Origin: Sinohyriopsis cumingii
Taxonomy: Eukaryota; Mollusca; Bivalvia; Unionida; Unionidae
NCBI GenBank assembly: GCA_028554795.2
Contig: CM068835.1
Location: 63,431,798-63,495,797 of the forward strand
Direction of reading: 5' to 3'
Length of the DNA stretch: 64,000 nucleotides
The notes under the pieces are model-generated. The model was not told the DNA's origin. It made no database searches and saw only the letters and a program-made list of their open reading frames with translations. The translations under genes were made by a program, and so were the position numbers. Position 1 is the first letter of the stretch. The number at the start of each line of letters is the position of its first letter. Shown piece after piece: positions 11,966 through 23,744 of the stretch.

Positions 11966-13734
11966 TCCATTAAGTTTGTGCCCAGTTGAAGCATCTAAAG
12001 TGAACTCCTTAAATACATTTTGAATTGTGGAGATGAAAATGTTTTAACAAAACATATCACTGAACCTTAGTTTTAATAGGAGAGTCATAAATGGGGAGGA
12101 AGTTTTTGCTGCTGTTGGTTCTCATAGTGACGCACCTCACTTGAACATATAAACTTGTTTGCTATAAAGGGCATTGACAATTTTTTGCCTTGAACAAAAG
12201 AAGTTAAGTGTGGAAAAAACTAATTCCCAAAAGTATCCCATGTTTTTCTATTAGTCTCTGGAAAACTAAACGTTTATCTTTCAACTTAGCCTTAACCGTT
12301 GGTGTTGAAATATAAGCATTCATTGGCTCTAGTGTTCTTCCCCAGATCCCAACTGCAGATACAGTGAGGTGCACTTTTGGACACGTGCTATTTTGATAAA
12401 ACCCAGATCTAATCACAAGTCTGTTTGTATAATGTATGCGCAAGTCATCACACTATTCCACAGTGCTTGAGATATATGCACCTTATATAAAGTCAGAAAT
12501 CACACAATGATCTGGCTAGTATAAACATATAATGTTAGAACAGCTAACATTGAATATAAACCATCAAATGTTCTTGTGTTTCTTTTCTTAATATGTTATT
12601 GATTTGGGATGCAGATTGCCAGCTAGATAAACTCATGAGAGCTTGACTAGAGAAACAACAGAACAATCAAAGTTAAGGGCACCTATACTTGGTCATAGCT
12701 GTCTTGAGGGTGTTTCATCTCTAGCCAAACATGATTGTATTAATGCATTACATCGTTGTATTTCGCTAGGTGCATAATGAACCTCCATTTTCACTTAAAC
12801 CAATTCTTATTCCAGGAAAGGTATGGCTGTTCACTAAGCAACAGTTTTATCCTCTGCCTTGGAAAGGCCGTTACCGTACATACTGTCAGGTAGCGATCAA
12901 AGGTGATTTTGTGACTAAGTTAAGGTTATTAAAATGTTGTCCAAAATACGTGTCATATATATAGCAGATACATTTTTGCTTGTATACATTAGAGAAATTG
13001 ATAAGAGTTTATCAAATAGAGCTGTTTGAACTACAACTCACTGGTAGGCATTCATTAAAATAATACCATAATATCTGTTTCTCTAAAGAAACTGAAATGA
13101 CAACTTGGAATAATGCAAACTTGTCTCTTGTAAATAACGCAACCATTGACCCTCTCGCTTATTAATACTTTACCTTTTTCTGTGTATTAATAATGAACTG
13201 ATACTTGCTGGATTGGAGCTCGAATTTCATAGGCTGTGCTGCCAGAAGGGTCTTGGAGGTTATGACCCAGGGAGCTTGCTTATTTAAGGATTGCAATAAG
13301 CTGTGAGATATTTTACTGGAAAATATTACTTGTGTATAATTCGGAACTGATTTCCTCTTTTGTTAATATAGAATGACAGCTTGTATTATAACACCTCCAA
13401 CACGCTTGCTTCTCTTCTAGTTTGATGACAGTTTGATATGTTGGGGAAGATAGGTAATGAACATTGGTTGTATTATACATACTATAAAATCTTGTGCACA
13501 GGCGTGTTCTTTTGACGCTTTAGAGCTTGCCAGTTTCATGGTGTGAACTAGTCATATTTTCTTGATTATAATACCTCAGAAATAACTGCGGTGTTGAAAG
13601 GACACAAGCATTGGTCACTGTAATAATCCATTGTGCATATTCACACACAAATATGCATACATATGCACATTCAGAATTATATTAAATGGGATGCTGATAA
13701 TTGCTGTGCAATAATGCCATACAATAGTGGAAAA
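11966..13734. other. no gene seen
   Basis: AT-rich sequence. Short frames at 12204-12443 (-) and 12770-12964 (+) show no known domain or splice signals. Confidence 0.5.
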
Positions 13735-14790
13735 TGGACATTCATTTGACTATTTTTAAGGTAATAGGTCGCTGTAGAGGGGGTATGGAACAAAAATGTG
13801 CAAATCAATTAAACATAGCAAGTGGAACGGAAACAACTGGTGGAGAATTTTATTTAACCATTGTTAAAGATATGGCTTAAGGAAGCGATGGGTAAAAACA
13901 AAGTACAAACATAATGAAGACAAAAGTACAGTAAACATACACTTTGGTACAGAAACAACTTTGGAGAAAATATATCATATTAATTTCATGAAATTCAATT
14001 GCCAGTTTAGTTAGGCACAGAGCACAGTTACAAAAACGAATAAACAAGTACATACAACATAGATAGACTGCAGTATAAAAGCAACTAGTGAAAATAGAAC
14101 TCTTACATTACTATTTTTAAGTCATGGGTCAACTTCATAAATGATGTCAAAAATGCATGCAATGAGCATACACGAGTGTACTGACCCAACTGCTGAAAAT
14201 ATAACGCATATCGTGTTCTAGATATTAAAGGGTTGCTGTAGTGAGGCACATATTCAAACTTAAGCAAATAATGAAAAAATAAATCCATAAAGTATAGTCC
14301 ACTAGTAGGGAACCATCGGTTGGTTAAACATAACCCTTCTTTGACTATTTTGAAGTTCGTGGGGAACAGTAGCCAGGTGAGGAATGTATAGGATGGAACA
14401 GATCAATACAGAAAACATTGCCCAGCGGTATGGACAAAACTGATGGACAAATGCATAATTTATTTGACTATTTTGAAAAATACAACTTTGAATTTCATAA
14501 TTTTGAAAGTCTTGATTCATTCTTGTGAGGTGCAGAACCAAACTACACAAATGATGATATAAATAAATACAGTAGACATAACTCCATTGGTGAGGAACCA
14601 TCTGGTGCATAACATGGCCTTAAGTTTGTCGATTCTGAATGCGATGGGTCACTGTAGTCAAGTGAGAAATCTATAGTCAAATGAATAAACTAATCAATAA
14701 CAGTGACATTCTGATTGGTACGAAAACTATTGTTAAAACAGATAACCGGTATTTGACTATTTTGAAACTTATGATGCAGTGAATTGAGGA
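13735..14790 (+). repeat. degenerate satellite, about 120-bp unit, roughly nine copies
   Basis: Related strings recur at near-regular spacing. TTTGACTATTTTnAAG, followed by a GGGTCACTGTAG-like block and then AACAAATCAATACAGT-like and GGTACGGAAACAACTGG-like blocks, begins near 13742, 13863, 14106, 14221, 14340, 14461, 14624 and 14750. The spacings are about 115-126 bp or multiples, with one near 163. Copies are much diverged, so the array is old. No protein-coding frame follows the period. Confidence 0.7.
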
Positions 14791-15330
14791 TAACGATGTA
14801 CTCCTGTAAATTGCATCTGCTGATTTTCTTGACCGTAAAACGTTTCATATAAGGTACTATAGCGTATTTGTGCTAATCTCATGTCTGCCAGAGGACACTT
14901 ATCACTCGAAAAGTATAATGGCTAGTCACAAATGCAACTAACATGATGCAGCTTTGAGCGCTGGTATATAGTTTTTACAACGCTTCCAGTTATGTCACTA
15001 CGCGAATCCCTCTTGATGTTCCTATTCACAGCGATGCTGGTCATGGAGTCTGGGACATCAACATTAAGATTCTGCTATCACTGAAATATTGCTATCTTTC
15101 TTACAAGTTTGAATATCAGAAGATCTCCGTTTTATATCCACTTTCGAGAGCTCCTCTTGTGCCCTTAATAAGTTAGCTTTTGTTATACATATCTTGTGGT
15201 ACATTTAATATTATTGTACTTCTACAAATAGTTTGTAATAAAATAAAATCCTCTTTATATTAGTATTTGCACTTCCATCTGATCGCAGCTATCTTAATCA
15301 CCCTACTTTTCTGTTACGCATCAATTTATT
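14791..15330. other. upstream region of the host gene
   Basis: No exon seen. An in-frame TAA at 15295-15297 precedes the ATG at 15331. No clear TATA box or promoter element could be assigned. Confidence 0.45.
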
Positions 15331-15507
15331 ATGGAAGATGAAATGAAAGAAAGAAAAGTAAATATTGATACCTTATTTGCAGACGACGATACATCTACTG
15401 AAAGAAGAATGAAAAGGATTGGTTTTGGATTCGGTAATATATTTAAAGATGGTCCAGTACAACTTCGCAAAGGTGGGAATTTCGAAAAGCTGGTGCCAGA
15501 CGGTAAG
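15331..15507 (+). CDS. exon 1 (start codon) of unknown host gene
   Basis: The ATG at 15331 opens a 59-codon frame: MEDEMKERKVNIDTLFADDD, then an Arg/Lys patch, then RIGFGFGNIFKDGPVQLRK. The upstream in-frame stop at 15295 and the lack of a fitting acceptor support a true first coding exon. Two overlapping donors are present. AAG|GTGTGT at 15508 gives phase 0, needed to join the 17619 exon in frame. G|GTAAGG at 15503 gives phase 1, which would join the 21791 exon directly. The protein start is hydrophilic, with no signal peptide or membrane segment. I do not recognise the family; GFGFGNIFKDGPVQL would be the best query for a search. Confidence 0.6.
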
Positions 15508-17618
15508 GTGTGTTGTAAAATTATTGTTTAATATCCAATCAACACAATATTCTGTCATGTATTTAGATGTTATTTTTTGGTCAAGTTACTTGGATAGCCA
15601 TGGAAACGTTACGGTACTATACGAAGACATAATAAATTATCAAAAGTAAAGTCTGTATACCTGAAGTCGATATGTAATCCGTGTTCATAACTCAGAAAGG
15701 TTGATATGTTTTCCCGTTGCTTAGGAAGAGACATCATCATACCCACTGTCCACCCACTGTCCACCTATCCACAAGCCATCCATGCGTTTCTAATAATGCT
15801 TAATCCTAACGTTCTGAGTGGAAATTCACACAACTTTGTAGGTATGTTTCACTTTGTTAACCAACTTCAAGACGTGTTCTTAGTCTAAGATCTCACCATT
15901 GTGATCAACTGGATGAAGTTAACGATCAGTACAAAAATTTAAATGACAATTATAATTTCAAGTATTTTGGGGTCAACTGTTACACGCAGTTAAAGCAGTA
16001 ATAAATACCTAGCATGCATCTGATACGTTTTGAATCATGACAGTTGTGTGCCTGCCTATAGGTGGATATCAGTGTAAGATGCACTATATTACAATAATGT
16101 TATTTGTAGTGCTGAGCCACTGTGGCTACTAGTATGGGATGTGTTTACAAGACATCCAGGTAACAATTGCATTGAAAGCTAATATGACATTTCATAGAAC
16201 ACTGTTGATGAATCACTTCAATTGCCTTTAACTCATTTTTACATAGTACCGCAGGAAATGCTGGTTCTTTCATTCGGATTATCTCGTATAGGATCACTGC
16301 TTGTTTTGTTTCACTTTGTTCGCAAATCCGTTTTATTTATCTTAACTGCGCTTGCAATATTTTCTAATCAACATTTTGATTTAGTTAAATTGTGTTCTCG
16401 TAATCAAAAATGAAATATTAGACATATAGTTTCATGTCTTTTTTCTTGTTTCATGGGGATTATCTCTCCTAACTGTGTTGGACATTGTGTACCCATCTGG
16501 ACGAAGAGCCAAGTCCATAGCCTGTCAACATTCAGTTGTTATTACTCAGGAAGTTGTTGACCAGATCCGAGTTTGATCAGCTATGAAATATAGTTTTACA
16601 TCCAAGAGATGCCTGATTATTTTGCATATGAGATCCGTCATACAAATCATGTGAATTCGTATCTGATTTCTGTAGGTTGTTGCCCATCTCTTAATAAAAG
16701 GATTTTGAAATAATATTCATTACAATTTAGATATGATCTTAGATTTGGAAGTGGTGCAATTCTATAAATACAGAGTTAGAACTAATGTTGATTACATTTT
16801 AAATATGTGCTTTGGTTGTAATTATATTCGAAGTAACATACATAATCTAATATCTAGCCATATTAATTACAGTTCTCTTCAGTCTGATTGAATGAGCTTC
16901 TTATCACTCTGAAGACGATATTTCTGATACAATTTTTATCAACCTTGAAATTTGAGTTAATTTCATCAACTATGCCGAAGTGGCTAACATTGAACGCAGT
17001 GATCCCATATTGATGAAATGATATTGAACCTGATTGAGTGTTTTGTTCCACTCTGTAGAACTTATTTATGATATGATTTTTATAAACATAGAAATTTCAG
17101 CTTGGATCATACATATTTCAGAGGAGTACTTTCTTGACCAAGATTCGTGTGTTTGATGATCATGACTTTTATATACTTACCATGTTTCCATTCTGGAGAT
17201 CATATTGCTGAAAATAATTCGGTCCAGTTTGGGATATGGGTTTATATTATCTAGCTTGAGATTTAGTATGATACAGACAAATGATCCTGACATTGAAGAA
17301 GATATTTAAATCTTAAAGCCCAAAACTGGATAGTTGAACTTATTTCAATTAAAGAATTATGTCAGTATATTAATTTTTGAGTGTGTGCAACTTAAGATCT
17401 TTTTTACTTTTATTCTGTGATATTTATATTGATTAGGTATATATTGATTACTTTTTCCAATAGTAATACTGGCAATCAAGGGATCATGGGGTTATGCACA
17501 AAGAAATTTCCTGCCAACTGTTTACTTAAGTTGTGAACATAGTACAAAATGAAACATAAATATGAATCCTTAAGTAAGGTTCAGGAACTCATGAAATATA
17601 TACTCCCGATTTATTTAG
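15508..17618 (+). other. intron 1
   Basis: AT-rich intron. The ORFs inside are short and featureless. Confidence 0.5.
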
Positions 17619-17748
17619 GTGATAGGCAAAAGCAACAAAGATCAATCTTCTGTGCATGATTCGACTACGATCGTCTTGATAAGACCGGCTGATAATGTTA
17701 AAGACGTTGTGACAGCTGGGTCGGTTGAGAAACCGGATGACTGTATAG
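17619..17748 (+). CDS. exon 2 of unknown host gene, duplicate of exon 6-81
   Basis: An acceptor TTTATTTAG (17610-17618) and a donor GTACAG (17749) enclose 43 codons plus one base. The start reads V-I-G-K-S-N-K-D, and the frame then continues through T-T-I-V-L-I-R-P-A-D-N-V-K-D-V-V. Only phase 0 entry is open; the other two phases meet a stop. The exit phase 1 matches the next exon. Its first eight codons and both phases match the exon at 6-81, which indicates exon or gene duplication. Confidence 0.6.
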
Positions 17749-18579
17749 GTACAGGAAACACTTCTGTATTTCCAACTTTTCTGTCGTAAATGTTTTTTTT
17801 CTTCCTTGTATTTTCTGTGTAAACCATGTTAGCCGAATGAGATGATGGTATAAACTTTCTGGCAATGGTACCATGTGGTGTTAACACTACCCTGAAATTT
17901 GTTGGCGGAATTTCTTTCTTCTGCCAAAATATGAGTGAAAATAAGTAAAAGCGAATGTAGATGCGATATAACATATAATATTTAAAAGGCCTCGAAAATA
18001 GGTTACTATGGAGTCTTTAACGAATAGTAAGCCCTTTGTCCCATTGTTTTACTTGTACCGGATGAAATACGGAACAATTATATTTACCTGCAATTCAGTA
18101 AAACTAAACCCTCCAGAATATTTTAATGTGATCATGAATGAACTACAAAGTAGTGTAATTATACCCATTTTCCCAACCTTTATATATGACATTTCGGCTG
18201 GCATTTTGTATCTGAAACATAAAAGTTATGACACATAATCATCAAAGTTGTATTCATGTTTGATAGAAAGCACCATCTTACTATATTACAAATGTTTTTC
18301 ATTTGCTGATTGAAAATGAGAACTGACACACTTTCTCTCCGTATTTCGAAGAAGTGACAGGTACTGGAATTTGAAGCAGAGCAAGAGGTTATACTACTAA
18401 GCCTAAACATAAGAACAACTGTTTATGTCATTGTTGAATAGATTTTTCTTGTTTTTCTGATAGCTGTCAGGTACCGTCATTGCATATTATGTCCATTGCA
18501 TCAGCCCTCCATGTAATTTTACAACTATATTGCTTTAAACTAAGTAAGAGAAGAGAGCAGAAACTAACATCTTTTGTAA
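17749..18579 (+). other. intron, nothing recognised
   Basis: Short overlapping frames on both strands, with no domain or repeat recognised. Confidence 0.5.
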
Positions 18580-18835
18580 CAGTCAACAAATAATTTATTT
18601 TCTTTGAAAACAAAGTGAAAATTAAAAAGAAACTTAGATTATTGCGGATTAAATCCCAAGTAGCTCTAAAATATCTATCACAAGTTCAAATGTATGAAGT
18701 TCCAACAGAAGTCCTGTCATATTCCAAATAAGTTACCGCTTTCAAAGTGTTGATTTGCCTGTAGTCTCTAACGTGCTAATATACCAATGGCCCAGACTGT
18801 GGCAATGTGCTAACAGTTTGTTGATGTAGGGTAAA
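18580..18835 (+). repeat. dispersed repeat, copy 1 of 3
   Basis: It shares CAACAAATAATTTATTTTCT, then a purine-rich AAAAAGAAA block, TAAATCCCAAGTAGCTCTAAA, TCACAAGTTCAAATGTATGA and GTGCTAATATACCA-like blocks, in the same order and orientation, with 23745-24022 and 42370-42665. By eye the copies are about 65-75 per cent alike. No coding frame is shared. Family unknown. Confidence 0.6.
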
Positions 18836-19239
18836 GTATGGCATGTAGCATACTTGTTATCAGGAATTGTTTACCTGTTTTTTACAAGTGCACAATTAGG
18901 ATCAACAATTCTGAATCTTTGGTAGGAACTCTTGGTATCTTAGCAGCAACTTGTAGTGCTGCAAAATGTATTAATACGTTTCCCTTTTTCTTTAATGTCA
19001 TGACAATATTGGTGATCTGGAGATCACCAGCAGTCATTGTTGTACATGTCAAGGTACTTGCCGGACACTTAGCCGTCATTAGCACATCCTTTGTCGCAGA
19101 GACACTGTATATATTACAATCAAAGCCGCAATTATTGAATCATAATTTTGCTACGGATGGATCCTTTTGTAATAAGCCTGCTATTTGTTATTACTTAAAG
19201 TAGACACGTTATGGGTGTATCTTGATTTGGTAGTGTTAG

Positions 19240-19290
<51 letters not shown>
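19240..19290. repeat. (AAT)n tract, 3' tail of the LINE
   Basis: About 16 AAT units on + (ATT on the LINE strand) directly abut the LINE 3' end. Confidence 0.95.
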
Positions 19291-19292
<2 letters not shown>

Positions 19293-19468
19293 GACATTGT
19301 ATAGCGCCTAATCTTTAGAAGCTCTAAGCGTTTTAAAATATTAGATAACACCTATAAGATAAAAAACATAACAATATTATAACAAAAACAAACAACATAA
19401 AATTAGAAAAACATTAAAAAATAAAATACATGTTGAGAATATTTCAGGTAGGAAACATTATTATGTCT

Positions 19469-19729
19469 TTAAGTTTGTTCTTGCAGTCGAAATAAGTGTG
19501 TTTTGAGAGCCCAATTGAATGTGATCACTGTGTCTTTGCGTCTCAGTTCCGTGGGCAATTCATTCCACGTTGCTAGGCCCTGGTATGCAAAAGAACGCTG
19601 TCCATATGAGTTTGTTTTCATAGTGGGAATAATGAGTATACGATTGTCAGCAGAAGAGCGTAAGTATCTTGCTGGTGTATACACATGGGTGAGGTCAGAT
19701 AGGTATGTTGGACTGGAGTTCGACAGCAA
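19469..19729 (-). pseudogene. C-terminal region of the LINE ORF2
   Basis: The frame contains PTYLSDLTHVYTPARYLRSS, then FAYQGLATWNELPTELR and LKTHLF. This is the conserved C-terminus of L2/CR1-type ORF2 proteins (Y-T-P-x-R-x-L-R-S-S ... W-N-x-L-P ... L-K-T-x-L-F). It is separated from the RT frame by an out-of-frame gap. Confidence 0.8.
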
Positions 19730-19841
19730 AATGTAGCACAGAGAACAAATTTTGTGTTTGATTCTGGATCGAATGGATAGCCAATGTAGGGTACAGTGCA
19801 GCGGGGAGGTGTGCTCTGATTGTGGTACTCTAAGTATGATC

Positions 19842-21002
19842 TTAGCAGCTGTGTTTTGAACTTTTTTGAAGTTTCTGGAGTAGATATTGAGATGAACCAG
19901 ACAAAATTGAGTTACAATAGTCCAGTCGTGAAAGTACTAATGAGCACATTAGTATTTTAGTGGCATCAACTGAAAGATATTTGTGAAATGAGCTGATGCA
20001 TCTCAGCTCAAGATATGGAGCCTTGCATATGTTCATGAGATGTTGGTGCAATGTGAGAGTACTGTCCAGAGTAACACCTAGGTTTCGTACTGATTGTGTG
20101 AATTTAATGTTTGTGTTGCTGATATTTATTGTTTTAGGTAAAGGATGTGAATGAGAAAGTCTTTGTGCTGTGATGAGAATGGCATCAGGTTTATCATCAT
20201 TCATCTGTAGCTTGTTAGAAGTCATCCATGATTTCACATCAGAAATGCACCTCTCTACCCTTTGGATGGTAGCATGAACTTCAGTGGGGTGTCTAGATTT
20301 GTATATTTGGGTGTCATCAGCGTACAATTGGTGAGACACTGGATGATGATCTATGACACTTGAGAGCGACTGAGTGTACAGAATGAAGAGAACAGGTCCA
20401 AGAACAGACCCATGTGGAACACGACAATATAGGTCAACTTGGCTGGAGTGTATTCCATTTGCATACACAATTTGTGTCATGTTGACCAAGTAGGACTTGA
20501 ACCACAGTAAGGTTGTATCATGAATGCCAAATACATGCTGAAGAAAATGAAGTACTATATCATGGTCTATTGTGTCAAATGCTGCAGACAGATCAAGGAG
20601 AGTGAGGACTGTAACCTTTCCACTATCCAAAGCAGAGATAATGTCATTAACTACTTTTAGAAGAGTAGTTTTGGTACTGTGGCAAGGGCTATTTGAATTT
20701 AGATGAGATACAAGCTGGGGTAGAACAACCTTTTCTAAGATTTTTAAAATGAATGGGAGATTAGAAACTGGGCGGTAGTTCTTTAAATCGTTATGGTCTA
20801 GTGTTGGTTTCTTCAGCAGAGGCTTTATAATGGCAGTTTTGAAAAATGACGGGAATCCCCTGGATGAGAGAGAGGTATAAATAGCATGAGTTAGTGAAGG
20901 CAATACTGGATCTAAGCACTCAAGCAGCAGTGATGATGGAATTGGATCAAGTTCACATGACTTTGGTACACTGTTCATCACGATTGTACGTACGAAATTC
21001 AT
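19842..21002 (-). pseudogene. reverse transcriptase of the L2/CR1-like LINE
   Basis: A 386-codon frame starts in the RT N-terminal region (KSCELDPIPSSLLLECLDP). NLPFILKILEKVVLPQL follows. Next come motif A, LLDLSAAFDTIDH, with the first catalytic Asp, and VPHGSVLGPVLFILYT as motif B (usually VPQGSVLGP). Motif C, QLYADDTQIY, has the catalytic Asp pair intact. The segment between the finger region and STKTTLLKVVND is about ten residues shorter than usual and lacks the common Q-S-A-Y, so a small internal deletion is likely. The frame ends before the C-terminal region, so no full ORF2 can be made. Confidence 0.85.
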
Positions 21003-21270
21003 ATAGACAGCTTCAAATGCTGCTAATGGTTGCCACTCAAATTCTGTATCCCAATTATAAGTGACGACGAGTGAATTGAAATTGTGGTGTCAAGCGTATC
21101 TCTAATGGTTTGTACTTTGTCACGAAATAAATTTGCAAACATGTCCGGAAGGTCGACTGGAGAGAAGGTAGTTGGAAGTGGTGTTGATTTGTTTCTTGAC
21201 ATTAGATCTGTTATCGCCATTACCATAGACACATTGCTTCCAGGCCTTCAACCAAGACAATATTGGGGAT

Positions 21271-21790
21271 AAAATGTAGATATTTATATTATGGTTCACT
21301 TTGTCAGATCATTACTAGCAGAAACTGGATTTCAGTGTAAACACATTGGACATTTCTCATGAGTATCTTGGGCCTATTTTGTGTATGCAACATCTAGTTA
21401 TTAGGTGTTCCTGGTGGCGCTTGAACAATTTATATGGAGCAGTAAAATGACATTGCCATTTGGACATTACTTTTTACCTTCCTCAGAGTCTCTCTCTGTA
21501 TCTCCCCTTCCTTCTCTCCATCAATCCCTCTCTCTCTCTCTTTCTCTCTCTCTGTATATGCTGCTCATAGTGCACTGTTTGACATTTGTATAGGTATTTT
21601 GGATTTTATCGGTTGAAATAATGTGAATATCATTATAGTATTTCGACAGAATTATAGTAGAAGATAATTAATGAGACATTGACACGTTTTTGGCTAGATA
21701 CATTGTTATGAAAGTGGTGATACTGTGTTACTATTTAACATTTACAATGTCATTAACTCTTATGATACTCTACTTTTCTATTTTGTGCAG
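21271..21790 (+). other. intron with a CT-rich tract
   Basis: No gene. A (CT)n-like tract lies at about 21484-21552, and the exon acceptor TTTTGTGCAG ends at 21790. Confidence 0.6.
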
Positions 21791-21942
21791 CTAAAGTACG
21801 CATCAACAATAAGCCTCTCATAACAGGAAGAAATAACAGTGGGGATGTTGGGAACAAAAATGTTGAAAGTGGTCCAAATAAACTTCCCAAAACATGGAAG
21901 TTTGCACAGCCGATGTCAGATGATACACCAGCAGAAAACAAG
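21791..21942 (+). CDS. exon 3 of unknown host gene
   Basis: TTTTGTGCAG acceptor and AAG|GTATGT donor; 152 nt, entering in phase 1 and leaving in phase 0. The frame reads K-V-R-I-N-N-K-P-L-I-T-G-R-N-N-S-G, then P-N-K-L-P-K-T-W-K-F-A-Q-P-M. It is hydrophilic and Asn/Lys/Gly-rich, with no membrane segment. The entry phase matches the exit phase of both the 17619-17748 and 6-81 exons, so either could be spliced to it. Product not recognised. Confidence 0.6.
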
Positions 21943-23744
21943 GTATGTTGTAAGCATTTGTCAGTCGTTCATTTCTAATGTTTCTTCAGTGCAGATAATG
22001 ATCTGACAGTTGTAGGTTTGTGAGTGCGTCTGATGCACTTAGTTAATTACATAAAGCTTTGATAACTTTACTGAGACAAATACAGTTATAATTAAAATAA
22101 TCTCATTCTATTTCGTACGAAGTTAACCACTGGTAATTTGATCAGCCTGACCATCCGGTAGGGGTGCATCATATAAACAGTAAAATGTAAAATCTCAATC
22201 GCTCTAACCTGATTACATGATAAACATAAGATTGCTTTCATTTCTACATAAATTAATCATTTGTGATTGCCCTGTCACATGTATTGACCATTCATCCATG
22301 AAATCATTTTCGCATCAGTATGTTGAACAATGATATGGTGCTGCCCACTTTCTCTCCGTACGTCTGTCTGTTACCGTACCTCCTTTTCAACTAACGAGTG
22401 GATATTCATAAAAGTTTGAAGTGATCTTGCTTCTAAGATAACCATCTGAAGATGGGGGTAGGGTGGGCATGTTTACTGGTTACGATGATCAGCATTGCTG
22501 CAATGTGCTGCTTGCAGAACAACTGCCTTTGAAAGATACTTTCTGTACTTTCAGTAGACATGTAATACACCTGGATCGCTCATATATGCAGACATGCTAT
22601 CCTCACAGTTGAGCTGGAAGTAATGTGGTTCCCACTTTCCAACCATCGCTATGTTGATGTTTATCTCGGTGTTGCAAAGACTACTAATAAACAAAAGGCA
22701 TTGCATATATAGTATTCATGGTTTGACACTGTGCAATGTTGTTAGGAGCTTTAGCTTGGCTCAGATACACAGGGTTCGTATCAGTGTGTAAGTTCAGAAA
22801 TTTGTGAAAATAGTTAAGTGAAAATAACAGTTTCATATTTTCCGATGAATATATGCAATAACCACATGTAGACGCATCATCTGTGCGATAGGTGGTGGAT
22901 GATGAGTTTTTTGTTACTGCTTAGGGTTGGAATATTTGGTGAAAAAATAAAGAATTGTGAGGGAGAAGCATTACAGTTGATATGGTGTTTCTGTTCTGTT
23001 GATAAAAGCCCATCAAACGTTTTACTAGAGGCTTAGCTGAGTGTCAGTGGTCATTTTCGTGAACCAATCCAATGGCCTTCATTAGTAATGTATATCCCAT
23101 ATACATGACTTCACATGGAAATATGGCACCTTCATTCCAATTATTTTGCATTCAATTGCTAATTAGCGTTCTAAAATGTTAATACCACCTTGTTTATTTG
23201 AAAAAAATATGAAATTCTATGCAACATTTATAATCATCATTCTTATTGAACTCATTCTTGTTGTCATCAATAAGAAAAGAAATTAGATTCATATGTGAAG
23301 TCCATTTACTTAGTAAACTACAAATGTGATTAACGAGGTCGTCTCAGTGAAGATCATTTCCGATGAATGTACCTGCACCATATTTTGAGTGTATGTATAG
23401 GAGAATTAAAAGTTCTTGAGTATAGGTTTTGAGCACAAAATTCCTTAACAGTTTCTGAGCTGAATCAATTGTCAAGCAAGTGCTTTATGAGGATGTACAT
23501 GTAATTAATTTTACATACATCACTTTTAGAAAGATTAAATATCGGTCCCAAGATCATAATGGAAAAGTGATGTAGATTTAGGCCAAATGGGAGATAGTTG
23601 TGGCATTAGCTAATATATATTTCGGTCCATTTTGATCAGTGGTTACCAGTACTGACACTTTCAATTTATCTTGTTAGTTAAGGCTTGATCAAAGAATACT
23701 CAGTGGTCAAACTAAGTGATATGAAAGAGTGGAAACCGTCAAGA
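21943..23744 (+). other. intron, nothing recognised
   Basis: AT-rich with no exon or known element seen. Confidence 0.5.

Larger units (their letters stand above)
19236..21270 (-). mobile_element. L2/CR1-like LINE, 5' truncated
   Basis: The element reads right to left. It contains the end of the endonuclease-RT linker (21232-21023), the RT domain (21002-19842), the C-terminal region (19729-19469) and a 3' untranslated tail. The tail ends in GGCGCTATACAATGTCCTC and then an (ATT)n tail at about 19288-19240. A GCGCTATA-like block before a short microsatellite is the usual 3' end of L2/CR1-group LINEs. The copy is 5' truncated near 21.27 kb and has several frame changes, so it is dead. It lies antisense in an intron of the host gene. 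Confidence 0.8.

Noticed and set aside
13735-14790. A CRISPR-like array
   Set aside because: Repeats are diverged throughout the unit with no conserved repeat/unique spacer pattern, and this is an animal genome.
18838-19203. 121-codon + ORF next to the LINE
   Set aside because: No recognisable domain and the composition is ordinary. Possibly chance or repeat-derived.
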